A stretch of 64,000 bases of DNA. It comes from Mytilinidion resinicola. Its lineage: Eukaryota > Ascomycota > Dothideomycetes > Mytilinidiales > Mytilinidiaceae. Under the pieces are notes generated by a model, which saw only the letters and a program-made list of their open reading frames with translations, was not told the origin of the DNA and did not search any database. Shown here in pieces: positions 52,066 to 63,574 of this stretch. The translations under genes and the position numbers were made by a program. The DNA is taken from contig NW_022985452.1 of the NCBI RefSeq assembly GCF_010093595.1, forward strand, positions 1 to 64,000. The letters run 5' to 3'. Positions within the stretch are counted from its first letter, which is position 1. Every line of letters starts with the position of its first letter.

Positions 52066-53741
52066 ATGGCGCCATCCGCAGCACCAGACTCCAATCCAGA
52101 CTCCTTTCAATTGAAGACCGAAGAGCCCAACTTCCCCGAGGAGAGGGAGGCTGGAAACGCTACATAGAATGGGAGCACTACCCCGAAAAGAAAAAGCAAG
52201 CCGCCGCCTACCTATCTCAATACAACTTCCCCAACGTGCGCCAATATCTTCTCAAACCCCCATTCTCTCCCCCCATCTGAACAACCTCTCCCAGTGTCCA
52301 GAATTCCAACTCAGCCCCTTTCCCACCACCAACCCCATCCTCTCAGGCATCCGCTGGAAACAATCCCACTACGCCCTCGGCACGACCCTCAAATACATCC
52401 CCTTCCATCTCCTCGTCCTACGTCCTCGCCGAAAAAGCCCTCGACATGCTCCACGTGCTCCAATTCCCCTACAACGGCGAACACCCCCGCGCGCGCCTCG
52501 TCACTTCGCCCATCACGCCCAACGGCGACCACCTCATCCGCAACCACGGCGGCATCCCCGAGATCGACGCGGGCGCCCTATACGATCGACATCGGCGGGC
52601 TGGTCAACACCTTGAAGTCCTCTTCCCGCGCCAGAGCGCCGTCGTCACCCATCCAGTGCGGCGACACGCGCCGCATCGAGCAGATCCGCGCGTACCCCGG
52701 CGAACGGCGCCGAGCTGATCAACGCGCCGTGGGGCGCCGGCGGCCATCGGGAGCGCGCGCTGGACGGGCGTGTCGCTCATCGCTCAAGAAGGCCATCAAG
52801 CACTGCGGCGGGCTCAAGCGCCCCGCCGCGGCGCATCTCGAGCTCTGCGGCGCGGATGCCGACTTCCAGAAGGGCCAGCAGGTGCAGAACTACGGCGTGT
52901 CGGTGCCCGTTGGCGGGAAGGTCAAGGTGAATGAGGTGCTGCTCGCGTGGGAGATGAACGGCGAGTCGCCTGCCGAGGATCCATGGTGTACCCGCTGCGC
53001 ACGGTGGTGTTTAGGTATGTTAGCGCGAAGGGTTGGAAGTAGCTGTATGAGATTTTGCGCGATTTGATGGGCCGGTGCAGATGAAGGAGTATCTTTGCTA
53101 TACGCCGCAGATTGGGAAGCAGAATGCGAAATATAGTAATGGTTTAGTATCCAGGATATGCCCGTCAGTTCGGCTGTCATGACGCCCGTCACGATGGAAC
53201 AGATCGTGCATGATGGGACTATCAAGCTACGGGGGTGGGCGTACAGCGGCGGCGGGCACTGGCCGGAGCGTGTAGAGGTGAGCTCGGATGGCGGAGGGGT
53301 GTGGTAGGAAGTCCCGGATGAGAACCTGTCGGAGAAGTACTATTACGCGTGGAGGTTGTGGCAGATTGATTTGCCTGTTGATGCGGAGGGGTGGTTGGAC
53401 TTTTGTGTGAGAACGTGGAATAATGCCTTGAACACGCAGCCAACGTTTGTGAGGAGTGCTTGGTGAGTCTCCTTTTTGCTTCCTGTCTCTTCCTGGTATT
53501 TAGATAGAAGGGCTAACATTTTGAACGGAGCTGGGACCTCCATGTCACGTCGTCGTGCCATCGCATCAAGATCTACAGCATCAACCACTCTCGTCCAGCA
53601 ACAGCGGCGCGACTGAAGTGGCTAGAGGAGGAGGGGATTACAATCTTGCCAATTACGCAGCCCATAGAGTTGAGTCTTGAGAGCGACGAGGATTATGATA
53701 GGGAGATGGAAAGGAAGAAAGGGCGCGATCCGATTGAGTAA
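52066..53741 (+). pseudogene. Sulfite-oxidase-like molybdopterin enzyme, decayed
   Basis: Translations in several frames together cover a fungal sulfite oxidase-like protein. Seen: an N-terminal WKRYIEWEHYPEKKKQA; then LQFPYNGEHPRARLVTSPIT, RNHGGIPEIDA, QCGDTRRIEQIRAYPG (the Cys of the Mo ligand), LKKAIKHCGGLK, VKVNEVLLAWEMNGE, GWAYSGGGHWPERVEVS and YYAWRLWQIDLPVDAEGW. The last exon has WDLHVTSSCHRIKIYSINH. The reading changes frame at about 52145, 52575 and 52700-52790, and TAG stops fall at 53040-53042 and 53305-53307. Two introns are still recognisable (ending near 52294 and 53531). The number of lesions argues for a true pseudogene, although sequencing error in GC-rich DNA could add some frameshifts. 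Confidence 0.85.
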
Positions 53742-54000
53742 TTGGCAACGAGTGTTTAATTTCAACGAGGAACTAACGAAACCAATGGGGCCGCATCTTC
53801 CACTGTGAAAATTATGAGGGAGGGGTACCTCATGCTTGACTTCGCAATACCGAACTCACAGACCTACTCATCCATTATCGATTCCGAAATCGTGCCCAGC
53901 ATCACCATTAATGCTCATTACCATGCTTCAACCTTTACCGCTTACAGAAAGGTGGCTTTCCGGCCCAGGACATACTTACCTACCTCCCTACCTTCCAGTT

Positions 54001-55103
54001 TCAATTCCCCACCCAAGCATTCTCAACATGCCCACCATGTTCCTGTTCCCCTTCAGACGACGTCGCAGTTGGGAACAGTTCCGCGACCTGCCCCTCAATG
54101 CTCCTTCGCGGCGCATCTGTGGTCTCGTCGTCCTCGCTGTCGCTCGCCTCCGCAACAGGATTATCGGAATAGCGCCCTCCAGCCGATAAGAAGTCAATCG
54201 CGCGTCGCGGATCCGTCGTGTTCTGCTGCTCCTCATCGCCATTCGTGATTTTTAGTCGGTCAGGGAGGACGCTGTGAAGCCAGGAGGGGCGGCGTAGTCG
54301 AGGATTGACGATGATGAGCAGCTAGGCAGTATTAGTCTCGCATGTCCGATTTGAGAGTGTTGTTTCTGGGGAGAGTATGTCTTACCTCCCACACAACCAC
54401 GAACCCCACTACTCCCATCAACAGCCCAGCCAATCGTTGCTCTTCGCCCTTCCATCTCCCAATGCACCCAACATTCCTCTCATACCTCACCTCACACGCA
54501 TCAATACCATGCGTCTTATCCGGGAACGGCCACGCGCGGTCATGCGAATTCATGAGTCCGCAACACTGCAGCGCATTCTGAATCTCCTTAATCACATCGC
54601 CATTCTTAGCTGAACGTAGCGCTCGCCACCGGGATTCGAGGCCGCAGAGAAGGTCAGAGGCCGGGGCAACGTGGGTGCCAAGCAAGCTGATTAGGACAGA
54701 GGAGTAGATCAGGATGACCGTGTTGATGACGACGATGTAGGGTGGCGGTGGAGATTTGGAGAGCAGGGACTTTTGGCGTTTGAGGTGTTGGTCGGACAGG
54801 TAGTGGCTGACTTGGATGAGGAGGCCGGATATGAGGGGGAGAGCAGCGGTGAAGCCGGAGAGAGTACGGGGGATGGGAAGGGCGAGGTGGTTGGCGCGTG
54901 AGGTTGCGTAGCTGTGGGGTTTGTTAGATGAGTAGGGTGACCTGAGTTGAAGAAGGCCTGACCTGGCTAATGCGGTGATGACAACGAGATACTGTACATT
55001 TCATTAAGCTCCAATAGTCTTTCATGAACTACAGAAGAGTGTCTTCTGGGCTACTCACAATGATGCTTCCAGCCGTGACAAGCTCTTTCCTAGTGTACGC
55101 CAT
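54001..55103 (-). CDS. Tetraspanin (fungal Tsp3-like)
   Basis: Four exons: 55103-55059, 54991-54963, 54911-54386 and 54321-54001. Total 921 nt, 306 aa. Four-pass membrane protein that organises membrane microdomains; fungal tetraspanins act in appressorium and septum function. TM1 spans the first two introns (ELVTAGSII, YLVVITALAR). TM2 is LSGFTAALPLISGLLIQV and TM3 is PYIVVINTVILIYSSVLISLL. The large extracellular loop carries the tetraspanin CCG motif (IQNALQCCGLMNSH) and further Cys in DACEVRY and VGCIGRW. TM4 is AGLLMGVVGFVVVWE-LLIIV, interrupted by the third intron. The cytoplasmic tail is long and acidic. The first two exons are tiny and are easily missed. Confidence 0.88.
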
Positions 55104-56397
55104 TTTGGGACTGAATCTCGGGATAACGCCCAACTCCGCGGACTGTTTGTCGAGGATGCTGTAGGTCTGTAGGTATTTCTGGGACTCAACGCGTATACCG
55201 CCTTTAACAGTCGGACGGTGCAGCTAATAGCAGAGGAGAGATTTGAAGATGATTTTATTTTGAGCTTGGGAGGTGTCCGGTGAGCGAGGGAAGGTGCGAG
55301 GGGCGTGAGCTGGCGGACCTCGATGCTGGTTGGTGATCAAACATGCGGGGTCGCCATCAAATATTCCTCTGGGGTGGTTGCACAAGATGCAAGAAGTGAA
55401 ACAGACGGCTACGGACGGAATACCTTTGTAGCCAATCAAACAAGATAAATGATAGATGGAATGACAAGGATCGTAGACGGACGCGTGCAGACAGGATTAT
55501 CGGCTCACGCGGCTGATATAGCCTCGCTGCAACCCTCCATTTTCTCGGACGTTCCTTGTATCTTCAGCGTTTCTGTGCAATGCTTCTGGAGCTTTTTAAT
55601 ATCGGCCGCGATCAAAAGTGCGCGTGAAAACGCGTCTAACATTTCCTTATCCAACCTTGAAGGCAATACTTTCACATTTTCTCACCACACATTTCTTGGC
55701 CACCGCGTCGTCTATCCACTCAAAACAGGCCCCGTACCTGCTTGCATTGCCTGCAATGGTTAATGATGTCCTTCCCTCGGTCTCTCACTTCCACAGCACA
55801 GATGTCGTCTAATTGCTGGTCGGATCCGGTGAAACGCGGCTGATAGTAGCTGCGGGATGTGAAGGGTTGGGGTCAGAGGTGCATCGAAGGTGAGTGTGAG
55901 AGCAGGGCCACTTCGGGGTATGGCACAGGTACTCGGAGCGGTTAATGAGAAGGTGGATTGGAAGTTGTACGCTTCACCTATTCTAGTCTACGAAAATGAT
56001 TAAGTAAGGAGCATCACGTGGATTTGGTGATCTCCTTTCAACGTCATCAGTCGCAAAACCACTCGAGCTTCTGCAAAGGTACGGTTCTAGGAGGCATATC
56101 ACTACTTCCGTAGACTTGTGATAGGACTATCTTGTCTCCCGCGCATGGCACTTCCCAATTTCTCTCAAGCATCGTAGATCTCAATTTCGATATAGTTCAC
56201 TAAGTATTAAATGCGGTAATTCTGCTCTCTACTATCATACACTTCGTGCTAAAAGAACTCCCATTCTCCGACTATGCAGACATCAGCGCCACGTCGCGCG
56301 CTGCTTTTTCGTGGTATAATGCGTAAAAACGTATAGAACAAAGGAAAATCCATCTAGGAATCATCAGCCAGACTTAGCACCCCTATTGACGGCCGTC
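55104..56397. other. Intergenic, nothing recognised
   Basis: About 1.3 kb between the tetraspanin start and the MARVEL-gene stop. It contains the tetraspanin promoter. Short chance frames only; no repeat or RNA was recognised. Confidence 0.55.
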
Positions 56398-57319
56398 TTA
56401 GTAGTTGGTGGCAGGGGTAGCGTGGGTGTTATCGTAGCCGTACGGATTGACAGCGCCCCCGGTGGGAGCGGTGTGATACCCGCCGACCTTGTGGCCGTTC
56501 TCGTGAGGAGCAGCTGGGGCAACGGTGGAGCCGGTGTAGCCAGTCTCGTGGGATGGGCGCACATCGTGCTTGTCGGCCATGAGGCCAGCAGGGACACCAG
56601 CACCGACAGTTCCGAGCTCAGAATCGCGGGCAACGGTGTTCTTGGGCTTGCGCTGCCAGAATTTGCGGCGGCCGCCGCTTCCGGAAGTGTAGTTATTGGA
56701 TGGGCTGGGTCCGTAACGCTTGTCCTTCTTGTGCTTGCGAGCAAGGAAGACCTGAACGAGGGCAGAGATCAGGAAGAGAAGGCTATATTCGATTAGTACT
56801 TGAGATAAGGTGTGGTATCTGTACTGTGACTTACGCTCCGAGGATCGCGACAGCGAAACAAGCAGTATTAAGACGGCAAGCTGTGCCGAGGCTGACAGCG
56901 TAAGTGACGTTGCTGGAATCGTTATGCTTGTTGCCGAAGCCGTTTGGACCGAACCCGTTCTTTGAGCTCGATTGGCCGGTTCCAAGAGGGGTATTGACAT
57001 TTCCGCTGCAGCTGTGCGCGCCGTGGCGGGTCATGACTGCAATGGCAACGAAGGCGCCACAGAAGAGAATATCGAGGAGAACGGCAATGAATGCGAAGAA
57101 AGTCTTTCCTCCCAGAAAGCAGGTGAGGAGGACGGCGAAGATGAGGTAGAGAACAGCAGCGCCTGAAAGGCCCTCAACCGCCTTCTCCCATGTTGGGATA
57201 TGGAGATTCCGATCGGCGAGAACTGAAAGGAAGTAGGAGTAGATGCCGAGGATTATGCCAGCGCAGCAGAACTCCACGGCATAGAGGAATGTCTGAAACA
57301 GCTTCAGCAAGACTGCCAT
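56398..57319 (-). CDS. MARVEL-domain membrane protein
   Basis: Two exons, 57319-56835 and 56782-56398. Total 870 nt, 289 aa. Four hydrophobic segments fit a MARVEL domain: residues about 5-32 (TFLYAVEFCCAGIILGIYSY), 50-72 (LSGAAVLYLIFAVLLTCF), 75-98 (FFAFIAVLLDILFCGAFVAI) and about 150-177, the last spanning the intron (FAVAILGA-LLFLISALVQV). Between TM3 and TM4 is a Ser/Gly/Asn-rich extracellular loop (GQSSSKNGFGPNGFGNKHND). The cytoplasmic tail is basic, then Gly/His-rich (HETGYTGSTVAPAAPHENG), a common feature of this fungal group. Function is not defined beyond membrane organisation or trafficking. Translation starts at the first ATG giving TM1; the upstream open frame lacks domain character. 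Confidence 0.85.
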
Positions 57320-58061
57320 CGCAAATATACTGGACGTATGCTTGGCTGGGAAAAGAAGGGGTGGGAGAAGGGAACTGGGGGACCGTGAGATACGATATAG
57401 GCCAGGTAGCTTGGTTGGTTGGTGCAAGGTGGTTGGGGGGCGAGGATTTATACCTATGTTCGAGGGAATGAACTGGCGACGCGCAGCCGCAGAGGCCAGC
57501 ATCCATCGATGTCATAGAGATGGCCCGTGCGCCAAATAGAGATTGGCGATGACGTGGGGCCTCCACGACGAGCCAGGTCAAGCCACAGTACAACGTCGTC
57601 GCCTTGATTTTGCACCCTCGCCATTGGCCTACGCCGCCGATCGCGACCTCGTAATGCGGGAGATCGGATCGAGGCCACCGTGGCCAGCCTTGGCGCGTGG
57701 CTGCGATCCTGATTTCTCCGCAGCGCCCCTTGGTTGCCGTGGACCCTTTACGACGCCATCCATCATGCCACCCAACTGTCGACGAGCAACCAAGGAAGTT
57801 CTGTTCCGTTTTGCCGAGTCCCCTGTTGCACGCACATGTCACGCATCTCCTGTTGCTGCAGGTAAAAGTTAAGGTAGCCATTTCACAGCTTCACGAATCA
57901 CAGCGCTATCCACGATTGAGACCTCTGGCGCCGTCACATTTTGCGCTTAGCACAGTCCTACGCTAGATGAAGGAAATGAAAGCGACACAGCAATACTCGC
58001 TCAATTTGCCAAACACCAGTGCAAGAAATCCTGCCAATTGAAACACAGCAGCCAAGTCCGG
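57320..58061. other. Intergenic, nothing recognised
   Basis: About 740 bases with the MARVEL-gene promoter and the 3' flank of the dehydrogenase. Long open frames here are antisense chance frames in GC-rich DNA without domain signals. Confidence 0.55.
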
Positions 58062-59389
58062 TTATAATCCGCCACTCACTTCCACCAACACCTTCACCTG
58101 ATTGTCTTTGTCGTTGATGAGCGTTTTGAATCCCTTCTCTTCCACCTCGTTCAACTTGATCTTTTTTGTAATCATACTCTTTGGGTTCATCTTGCCAGCA
58201 GAGATGGCATCGATGACATCTTGGAAATCTCCCTTCACAAACGTCGCGACCGCAGTGTAGTGCCTCTCCTTAAACACCAAGTCGTTCGGGTTTATTACTG
58301 CTGGCTTCGCCCAGATAGCCACGTTCACGATGGTTCCGCGGGCGCGTACTGCGTGGATAGCTTGATCGAGACCCGCCTGCACTCCAGCGCAGTCGAAGAC
58401 GACATGCACACCCTGCTTCTCGCAGAGCTCTTTGCATCCGGTTACTATGTCGTCCTTGGTCGGGTCGAGAACATAGTGTGCGCCGAACGATTTTGCGAAT
58501 TCTTTCCGGCGAGGAGACACTTCCGAGACGATGATCTTCTCACAACCTCGCGCCTTCAAGGCCTGGATCACCGCGAGACCAATAGGACCTCCTCCGAGGA
58601 TGAGAACCGAGTCTCCGGATTTGAAAGGGCTGACCTTGACCGCATGCCAGCCAACAGAGAGTGGTTCGACGAGCGCTGACATGGGTTAGCTGTCAGACAT
58701 ATCTATTTAGGCGAGATGCATCAACCCACCTCCAACGTCCAATGGCACATTATCCGGCAATCGATATAGCGTTGAAGTTGGAACAACGATATGCTCAGCC
58801 AATCCACCTCCCCAGCCTGTACAAATTAGCATGTGCAAAGATCTCTATTGGTTGTAAAGAACGCTCACCGCTCAATCCGATGAACCCATTGCTGTAGCAG
58901 CAGTTTATTAGTCCCTCGAGGCATGCACCGCAAGTTCCGTCATAGATGATTGGCTGCACCACCACTCGATCACCCGGCTTGTAGTCGTCCACCCCCTCTC
59001 CAACCTCTTCTATCACGCCGCTGAATTCGTGACCGAGGGTCAGTGGAACTTTCTCGCCAGTTATAGGATGTGGTGTTGTTGGGCATATGTTTGGGCCATC
59101 GAGGTATTCGTGAAGGTCTGAGAACGTCAGTATATCATTCAGACCAGCAGTGTGATGGGTTATTACCAGTTCCGCAGATGCCCACCCATGCTGGCCTCAA
59201 CTGTTCAAACATTAGCCAACATGGTCACGACTGTGCATAGCAATTATCACTGACCTTCACCTGACCCTTTCCCACCTTGGGGATCGCAAGATCCTCATAT
59301 CTCAGATCCAATTCACCGTGGAATCGTACTGCTTTCATAGTTCTGTTGCCACCAGACACTGGCGCCGAGTATGTTTCCTGCGGAGCCAT
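58062..59389 (-). CDS. Zinc medium-chain dehydrogenase (butanediol dehydrogenase-like)
   Basis: Five exons: 59389-59255, 59200-59167, 59117-58869, 58816-58730 and 58675-58062. Total 1,119 nt, 372 aa. NAD-linked oxidoreductase of the (R,R)-butanediol/sorbitol dehydrogenase branch. Catalytic-zinc residues lie in GICGTDLHEY and GHEFSGVIEEVGEGV. A structural-zinc loop has Cys in DGTCGACLEGLINCC, followed by NGFIGLSGWGGGLAEHIVV. The Rossmann fold has LGGGPIGLAVIQALK and then an acidic/Ser region (IVSEVSPRRKE). The C-terminal half matches Bdh1-like proteins (KERHYTAVATFVKGDFQDVI). Exon 2 has only 34 nt. Divergent from another zinc dehydrogenase gene 1.2 kb away. Physiological substrate not certain. 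Confidence 0.92.
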
Positions 59390-60633
59390 GGCTTGGATAG
59401 ATCAATCGAACGGCGAACAAAGGGTATGAAACCAACGACCAGTAACAGAATATATATATATATTTACGCTTGAAAGATATTTACAACGCCAGAAAGCACC
59501 GATTCATCCTGCCGCCGGCTCTTATTTATATAGCCGTCGACTCAGCCCCCTTAGCTTGAAGCACGACGGCATTCAACATCCAGCGGCTCCTGGGCGCCCA
59601 ACTTACGTCCGCCATTGACCTGCAGCGTGGTCCAGAGCGGCCAATCTGGGAATTCGGATTACCGCATGCGGCAATACGAGGGCGATCTCCCCGCAGCGAG
59701 CTATCACCGGCAGACCTTCCTTCAGACGATCGCGGGGTTGCGATTGTCACTTGACCCGGAGATTTATCTGGGGATTCGCCACGATGTCCTTGTTACCAGG
59801 GGCGAGTAGTCTTCGACGCCTTGCAGCCGGGTTGCCCTGAAGGTTCGTGAGAGCATCGCGAGCCAGATGATACGTTCGCTTGCGTGTGGATGCTGAAGGA
59901 CAGCAAGCCAGGCTTTCTCCACTTGAGCTCGGGGCAGGCTGGACCGAGTATAGAGGACGGTCCGATTGGACGGGATCGAAAATATCTTAACGACTTTCGA
60001 AGAGCCATGGGAGCCGGGTGTCGTTCGGGACACATCGTCGGCTCGTCTTTCGGGAGAACGAAGAATCACGAGAGCGGATGCGAGCAAACCTCACGTGTCT
60101 CGGGCTAGAAGGCTGGACTGAATCGAGACAAAGAGGGCACTGCATGTGGAATATTCCAGCTCAATCGATAATTGGTGGACAAAAGGCGGCCAGCGCCACC
60201 GAGCAGCTCCAAATTCTAAACTCTCAACGGCCGACGCTGTCGACCATTTTAAAGGACATTCACAGCCATCACATGCTAATTAGATCACAAAGCCGCACAC
60301 GGGAGCGTGCGGGAGACAACACCTATATATCCACGGGGAAAATCTGAGTCTGGACGGGAGATCTAGGCTAGAATCCAGTGAGGGGCAAATATTACGGCCG
60401 CCGCGGGCCCTAGAGCAACTCTCGAGCAGCCCGCCATGCACCGCATCATGACCTCACTACTGGCGGAACTGAAGTTTAATCCTTCACCCCAGCTAGAGCT
60501 GCTGTTTATCCTTGTGTCCTTCGTAATACGATACCCCTCCCTGCCCCTCAGTTGAATTTCTAGTGCAAGCTTCCCCACCTCACATTCCACATTTCAAAGA
60601 ACAGTTATCACCTACAATCCATAAGAAGTCACA
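59390..60633. promoter_or_regulatory. Shared upstream region of two dehydrogenase genes
   Basis: 1.24 kb between divergent start codons. An alternating TA run at 59450-59462 lies about 60 bases upstream of the butanediol-dehydrogenase-like ATG and could serve as its TATA element. A frame at 59660-59809 reads like protein (QYEGDLPAASYHRQTFLQTI) but belongs to no family I recognise. Confidence 0.5.
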
Positions 60634-61851
60634 ATGCCTTACCCAGAGACCACCACGGCATTTGTCGTTACAGACATCAAAGACGGGAACTGGACTAAAT
60701 TCTCCAAGCAGGAGGTATAGCTCTCTACTCACACAGCCTCATAGAGGGGCAAACCTCTACGCGTCCATTGACTGACTTCCTCCAGCTCAAGCTCAAGCCC
60801 TTCGAGTCCCACGACATTGACATTGCCATTGATGCCTGCGGTGTCTGCGCCTCGGACGTCCACACCATCACCGGTGGCTGGGGCTCTGAGATCCCACTTC
60901 CCCTCTGCGTCGGCCATGAAGTGATCGGACGCGCCGTCAAAGTCGGCGATGCCGTCAAGGGCGTCAAAGTGGGTGACCGCGTTGGCGTTGGCGCGCAGAT
61001 TGGTGCCGATTTGACTTGCAATAACTGCAAGGCCGATCAAGAGAACTATTGCCCGAACTCAATCGACACATACGGCGCCCCGTACCCGGATGGAACCATC
61101 TCGCAAGGTGGATACTCGAGCCATATCCGCGCGCATGAGTACTTCACCTTCAAGATCCCAGACGGACTGGACACGAACCTCGCAGCGCCCATGATGTGCG
61201 CCGGCTTGACAACCTACAGCCCGCTGGTAAGGCTGGGATGCGGCCCGGGAAAGAAAGTCGGAATCGTAGGACTGTAAGCCCTCTTTCACCCCACACAATC
61301 TCACTTCCTAACACCACCCCAGCGGCGGCCTCGGCCACTACGCCGTTCTCTGGGCCGTCGCCCTCGGCGCCGAAGTAACCGTCATCTCGCACTCCCCCTC
61401 CAAGAAGGAAGATGCTCTCAAGCTCGGCGCCAAAAACTTCATCAGCACAAAGGACGACAAGTGGGCCGAGCCCTACAAGTTCAGCCTGGACTTCATCATC
61501 AACTGCGCCGACGCGACCGACAAGTTCAACCTCCCCGACTACTTCTCCACCCTCAAGGTCAACGGCACCTTCCACATGGTCGGCTTCCCGGACAACCCGC
61601 TGCCTAGCATCATGGCGCAGGACTTTGCGCCGAACGGGTGCTACATCGGCGCCAGCCATATTGGAAACAGGCCCGAGATGGAGGCGATGTTGGAGCTGGC
61701 GGCGAAGCAGAAGATTAAGAGTTGGGTGCAGACGATTGATATTAGTGAGGCCGGGTGCAAGGAGGCGGTGGAGAGGGTGTATAAGAATGATAATGTGAAG
61801 TTTAGGCTCACTTTGACTGGGTTTGATAAGGCGTTTGGCAAGAGGGCTTGA
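60634..61851 (+). CDS. NADP-dependent cinnamyl-type alcohol dehydrogenase (Adh6/7-like)
   Basis: Three exons: 60634-60714, 60786-61273 and 61323-61851. Total 1,098 nt, 365 aa. Reduces aldehydes such as aromatic and branched ones in the family. Seen: catalytic-zinc Cys in DACGVCASDVHTITGGWG, GHEVIGRAVKVGDAVKG, structural-zinc Cys in TCNNCKADQENYC, YGAPYPDGTISQGGYSSHIR, and the NADP fold GLGGLGHYAV assembled across the second intron (GIVGL-GGLGHYA). The C-terminus contains NGCYIGASHIGNRPEMEAML, which is characteristic of this branch. All splice sites are standard. Confidence 0.94.
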
Positions 61852-62510
61852 GCGGGCGATTCCTGAGAATGCCATGAACTCGGGTGTTTAGGCATGAGTG
61901 GTATTGAGGTCGGAGAGAAAATGGCGCATGGGGGGTATCGAGCAGGAGCTCGGTACAGAGTGGCTGCGGTTTTATGCATACGCATATATATTTGATGAGT
62001 AGAGAGAATGAGAACTGTTTGAATTGATCTGTCCATAGCTTCATTGTGAGTTGCTGAGAATTAACGTATACGTAAAGATTATAATAGTGGTTGGGGAAGT
62101 TTGAGAGAGGTGAGGCAGGAGGAAAGGTAGGAGCACGTGCGCAGGCGTCTTAGCGTCATTTCTTTATTTACCGCGACGGCCAAAGTTCTATCTCTCCACG
62201 CTCGTCTTCAACCTTAATTCTACCACTACACTGTTAAAACCCTGCTGCGAGAACGACGACGATTCTGTTGGCTTCAATTTCAATTCTGTACGGCATTCTC
62301 AACTTAAATGCACAATGCTCGTCTAGTTCTAACTTAGAAAACAGCCGTCTCATGAAAGAGCTACTATAAAGGTACCCAGACAGACAAAGGCAGTCTCCAG
62401 GAACAACAACACGAATGCCTGCTCAAAAATAAAGTTCGAATGCCACAATAGTGGCGCTCCAAGCTACCGTGGGCACAAGCCAGTCACATTTGGGCCGACC
62501 GATACCAGCC
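61852..62510. other. Intergenic, nothing recognised
   Basis: About 660 bases with the dehydrogenase 3' flank and the BTB-gene promoter. No gene or repeat was recognised. Confidence 0.55.
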
Positions 62511-63574
62511 ATGTCTACGGCGTCCTTAGCCTCAACGGGCAAAAAGCGCAAGGTTTCTCATCTTGTGTACGACTATACTGCATACTACACTTCATAATTC
62601 CCAAGCTAACATAGTTAACCAGCGACTTCTCCGACACTACAATTGTCGTCCTCACGGTCGGACCCGAAAAGAAGCCCTACAACATATATCGGGAGCTACT
62701 ATGCCAGCATTCGCGATACTTTCGCAACATGTTCAAAGGCGAATTCAAGGAAGCCAGCGAGAAGTCAACAAACTTACCAGACACGAGTTGCGAGACGATT
62801 GAGGACGTGATGCGATGGATGCACTCAGGCGTGCTGAATGTGGATACGCTTAGACGTGCTAGGCATGAAGACGAGGACAATGGTACTGAAACGGAGGAGG
62901 GCACATCACGAAATCGCGACGAGAAAGGAGAAGGCAAAGATGACAAGGACGATGACGGCGATGCTGGCGAATCTGATGCCGGCGAAGGAGCAAGTGATGA
63001 CGAGGGCAAAGATGACACTAGCAGCAACGGAGGCATTGAAGACGAACTCGACGTCTTGTATGCCGCTTACCTCGACATCTACATCTTCGCAGATCAATAC
63101 GATGTCCCCGACCTCCGATTGACAACCTTGAAGACATGGCAGCGACTAGACGTAGAATCTCCATCTAGAGAGAAACCGCTCGGTTCTCTAGTGAAGAGGG
63201 CATTTGCAAGCCTTCCCGCGAATTCGCCGCTATGCAAATACCTCATAAGGTCTTGCGCGTACAGATGGTCAACGCAATGGATCCATGAGCAAGCCAGATT
63301 CGATCTACCTTATATTTTTATGATCGGAGTCATGGCTGCCAACTCTCGTTCGATCGGCCAGACTTCCAAAGCCCTTTTGACCAGCTGGTGCTGGTTTCAT
63401 GAACATGGTACTAAAGTCATTCCTGATGAGTGCATTGCTGAGAAGGAAGAGCTGATGAAGACTCTAAACGATGCCACGGGAAAGAAGGCGGAAGCTACGA
63501 AAGCCGAGCCTGTGAGGCCACAACAGAATACTACTGCCAATGCAGCAATTGTACAGAAGAGGAGGAGGGTTTAA
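62511..63574 (+). CDS. BTB/POZ-domain protein
   Basis: Two exons, 62511-62566 and 62623-63574. Total 1,008 nt, 335 aa. The N-terminus has a basic KKRK. The BTB fold begins at VDFSDTTIVVLTVG and continues with YRELLCQHSRYFRNMFKGEFKEAS and LPDTSCETIEDVMRWMHSGVL. An extremely acidic, Asp/Glu/Gly/Ser-rich insertion of about 60 residues (positions 120-185) splits the fold before AAYLDIYIFADQYDVPDLRLTTL, the usual last BTB helices. The C-terminal half has a BACK-like helical segment and a basic end (QKRRRV). Many fungal proteins of this type are of unknown function; some are cullin-3 adaptors. The donor at 62567 was chosen because it alone keeps the frame into DFSDTT. Confidence 0.85.

Noticed and set aside
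57174..57881. 235-codon open frame on the minus strand
   Set aside because: It overlaps the 5' end of the MARVEL gene in another frame, has odd composition and no domain signal.
59615..59809. Short plus-strand frame with protein-like C-terminus between the two dehydrogenases
   Set aside because: No convincing start, splice partner or family; mentioned only in the spacer entry.
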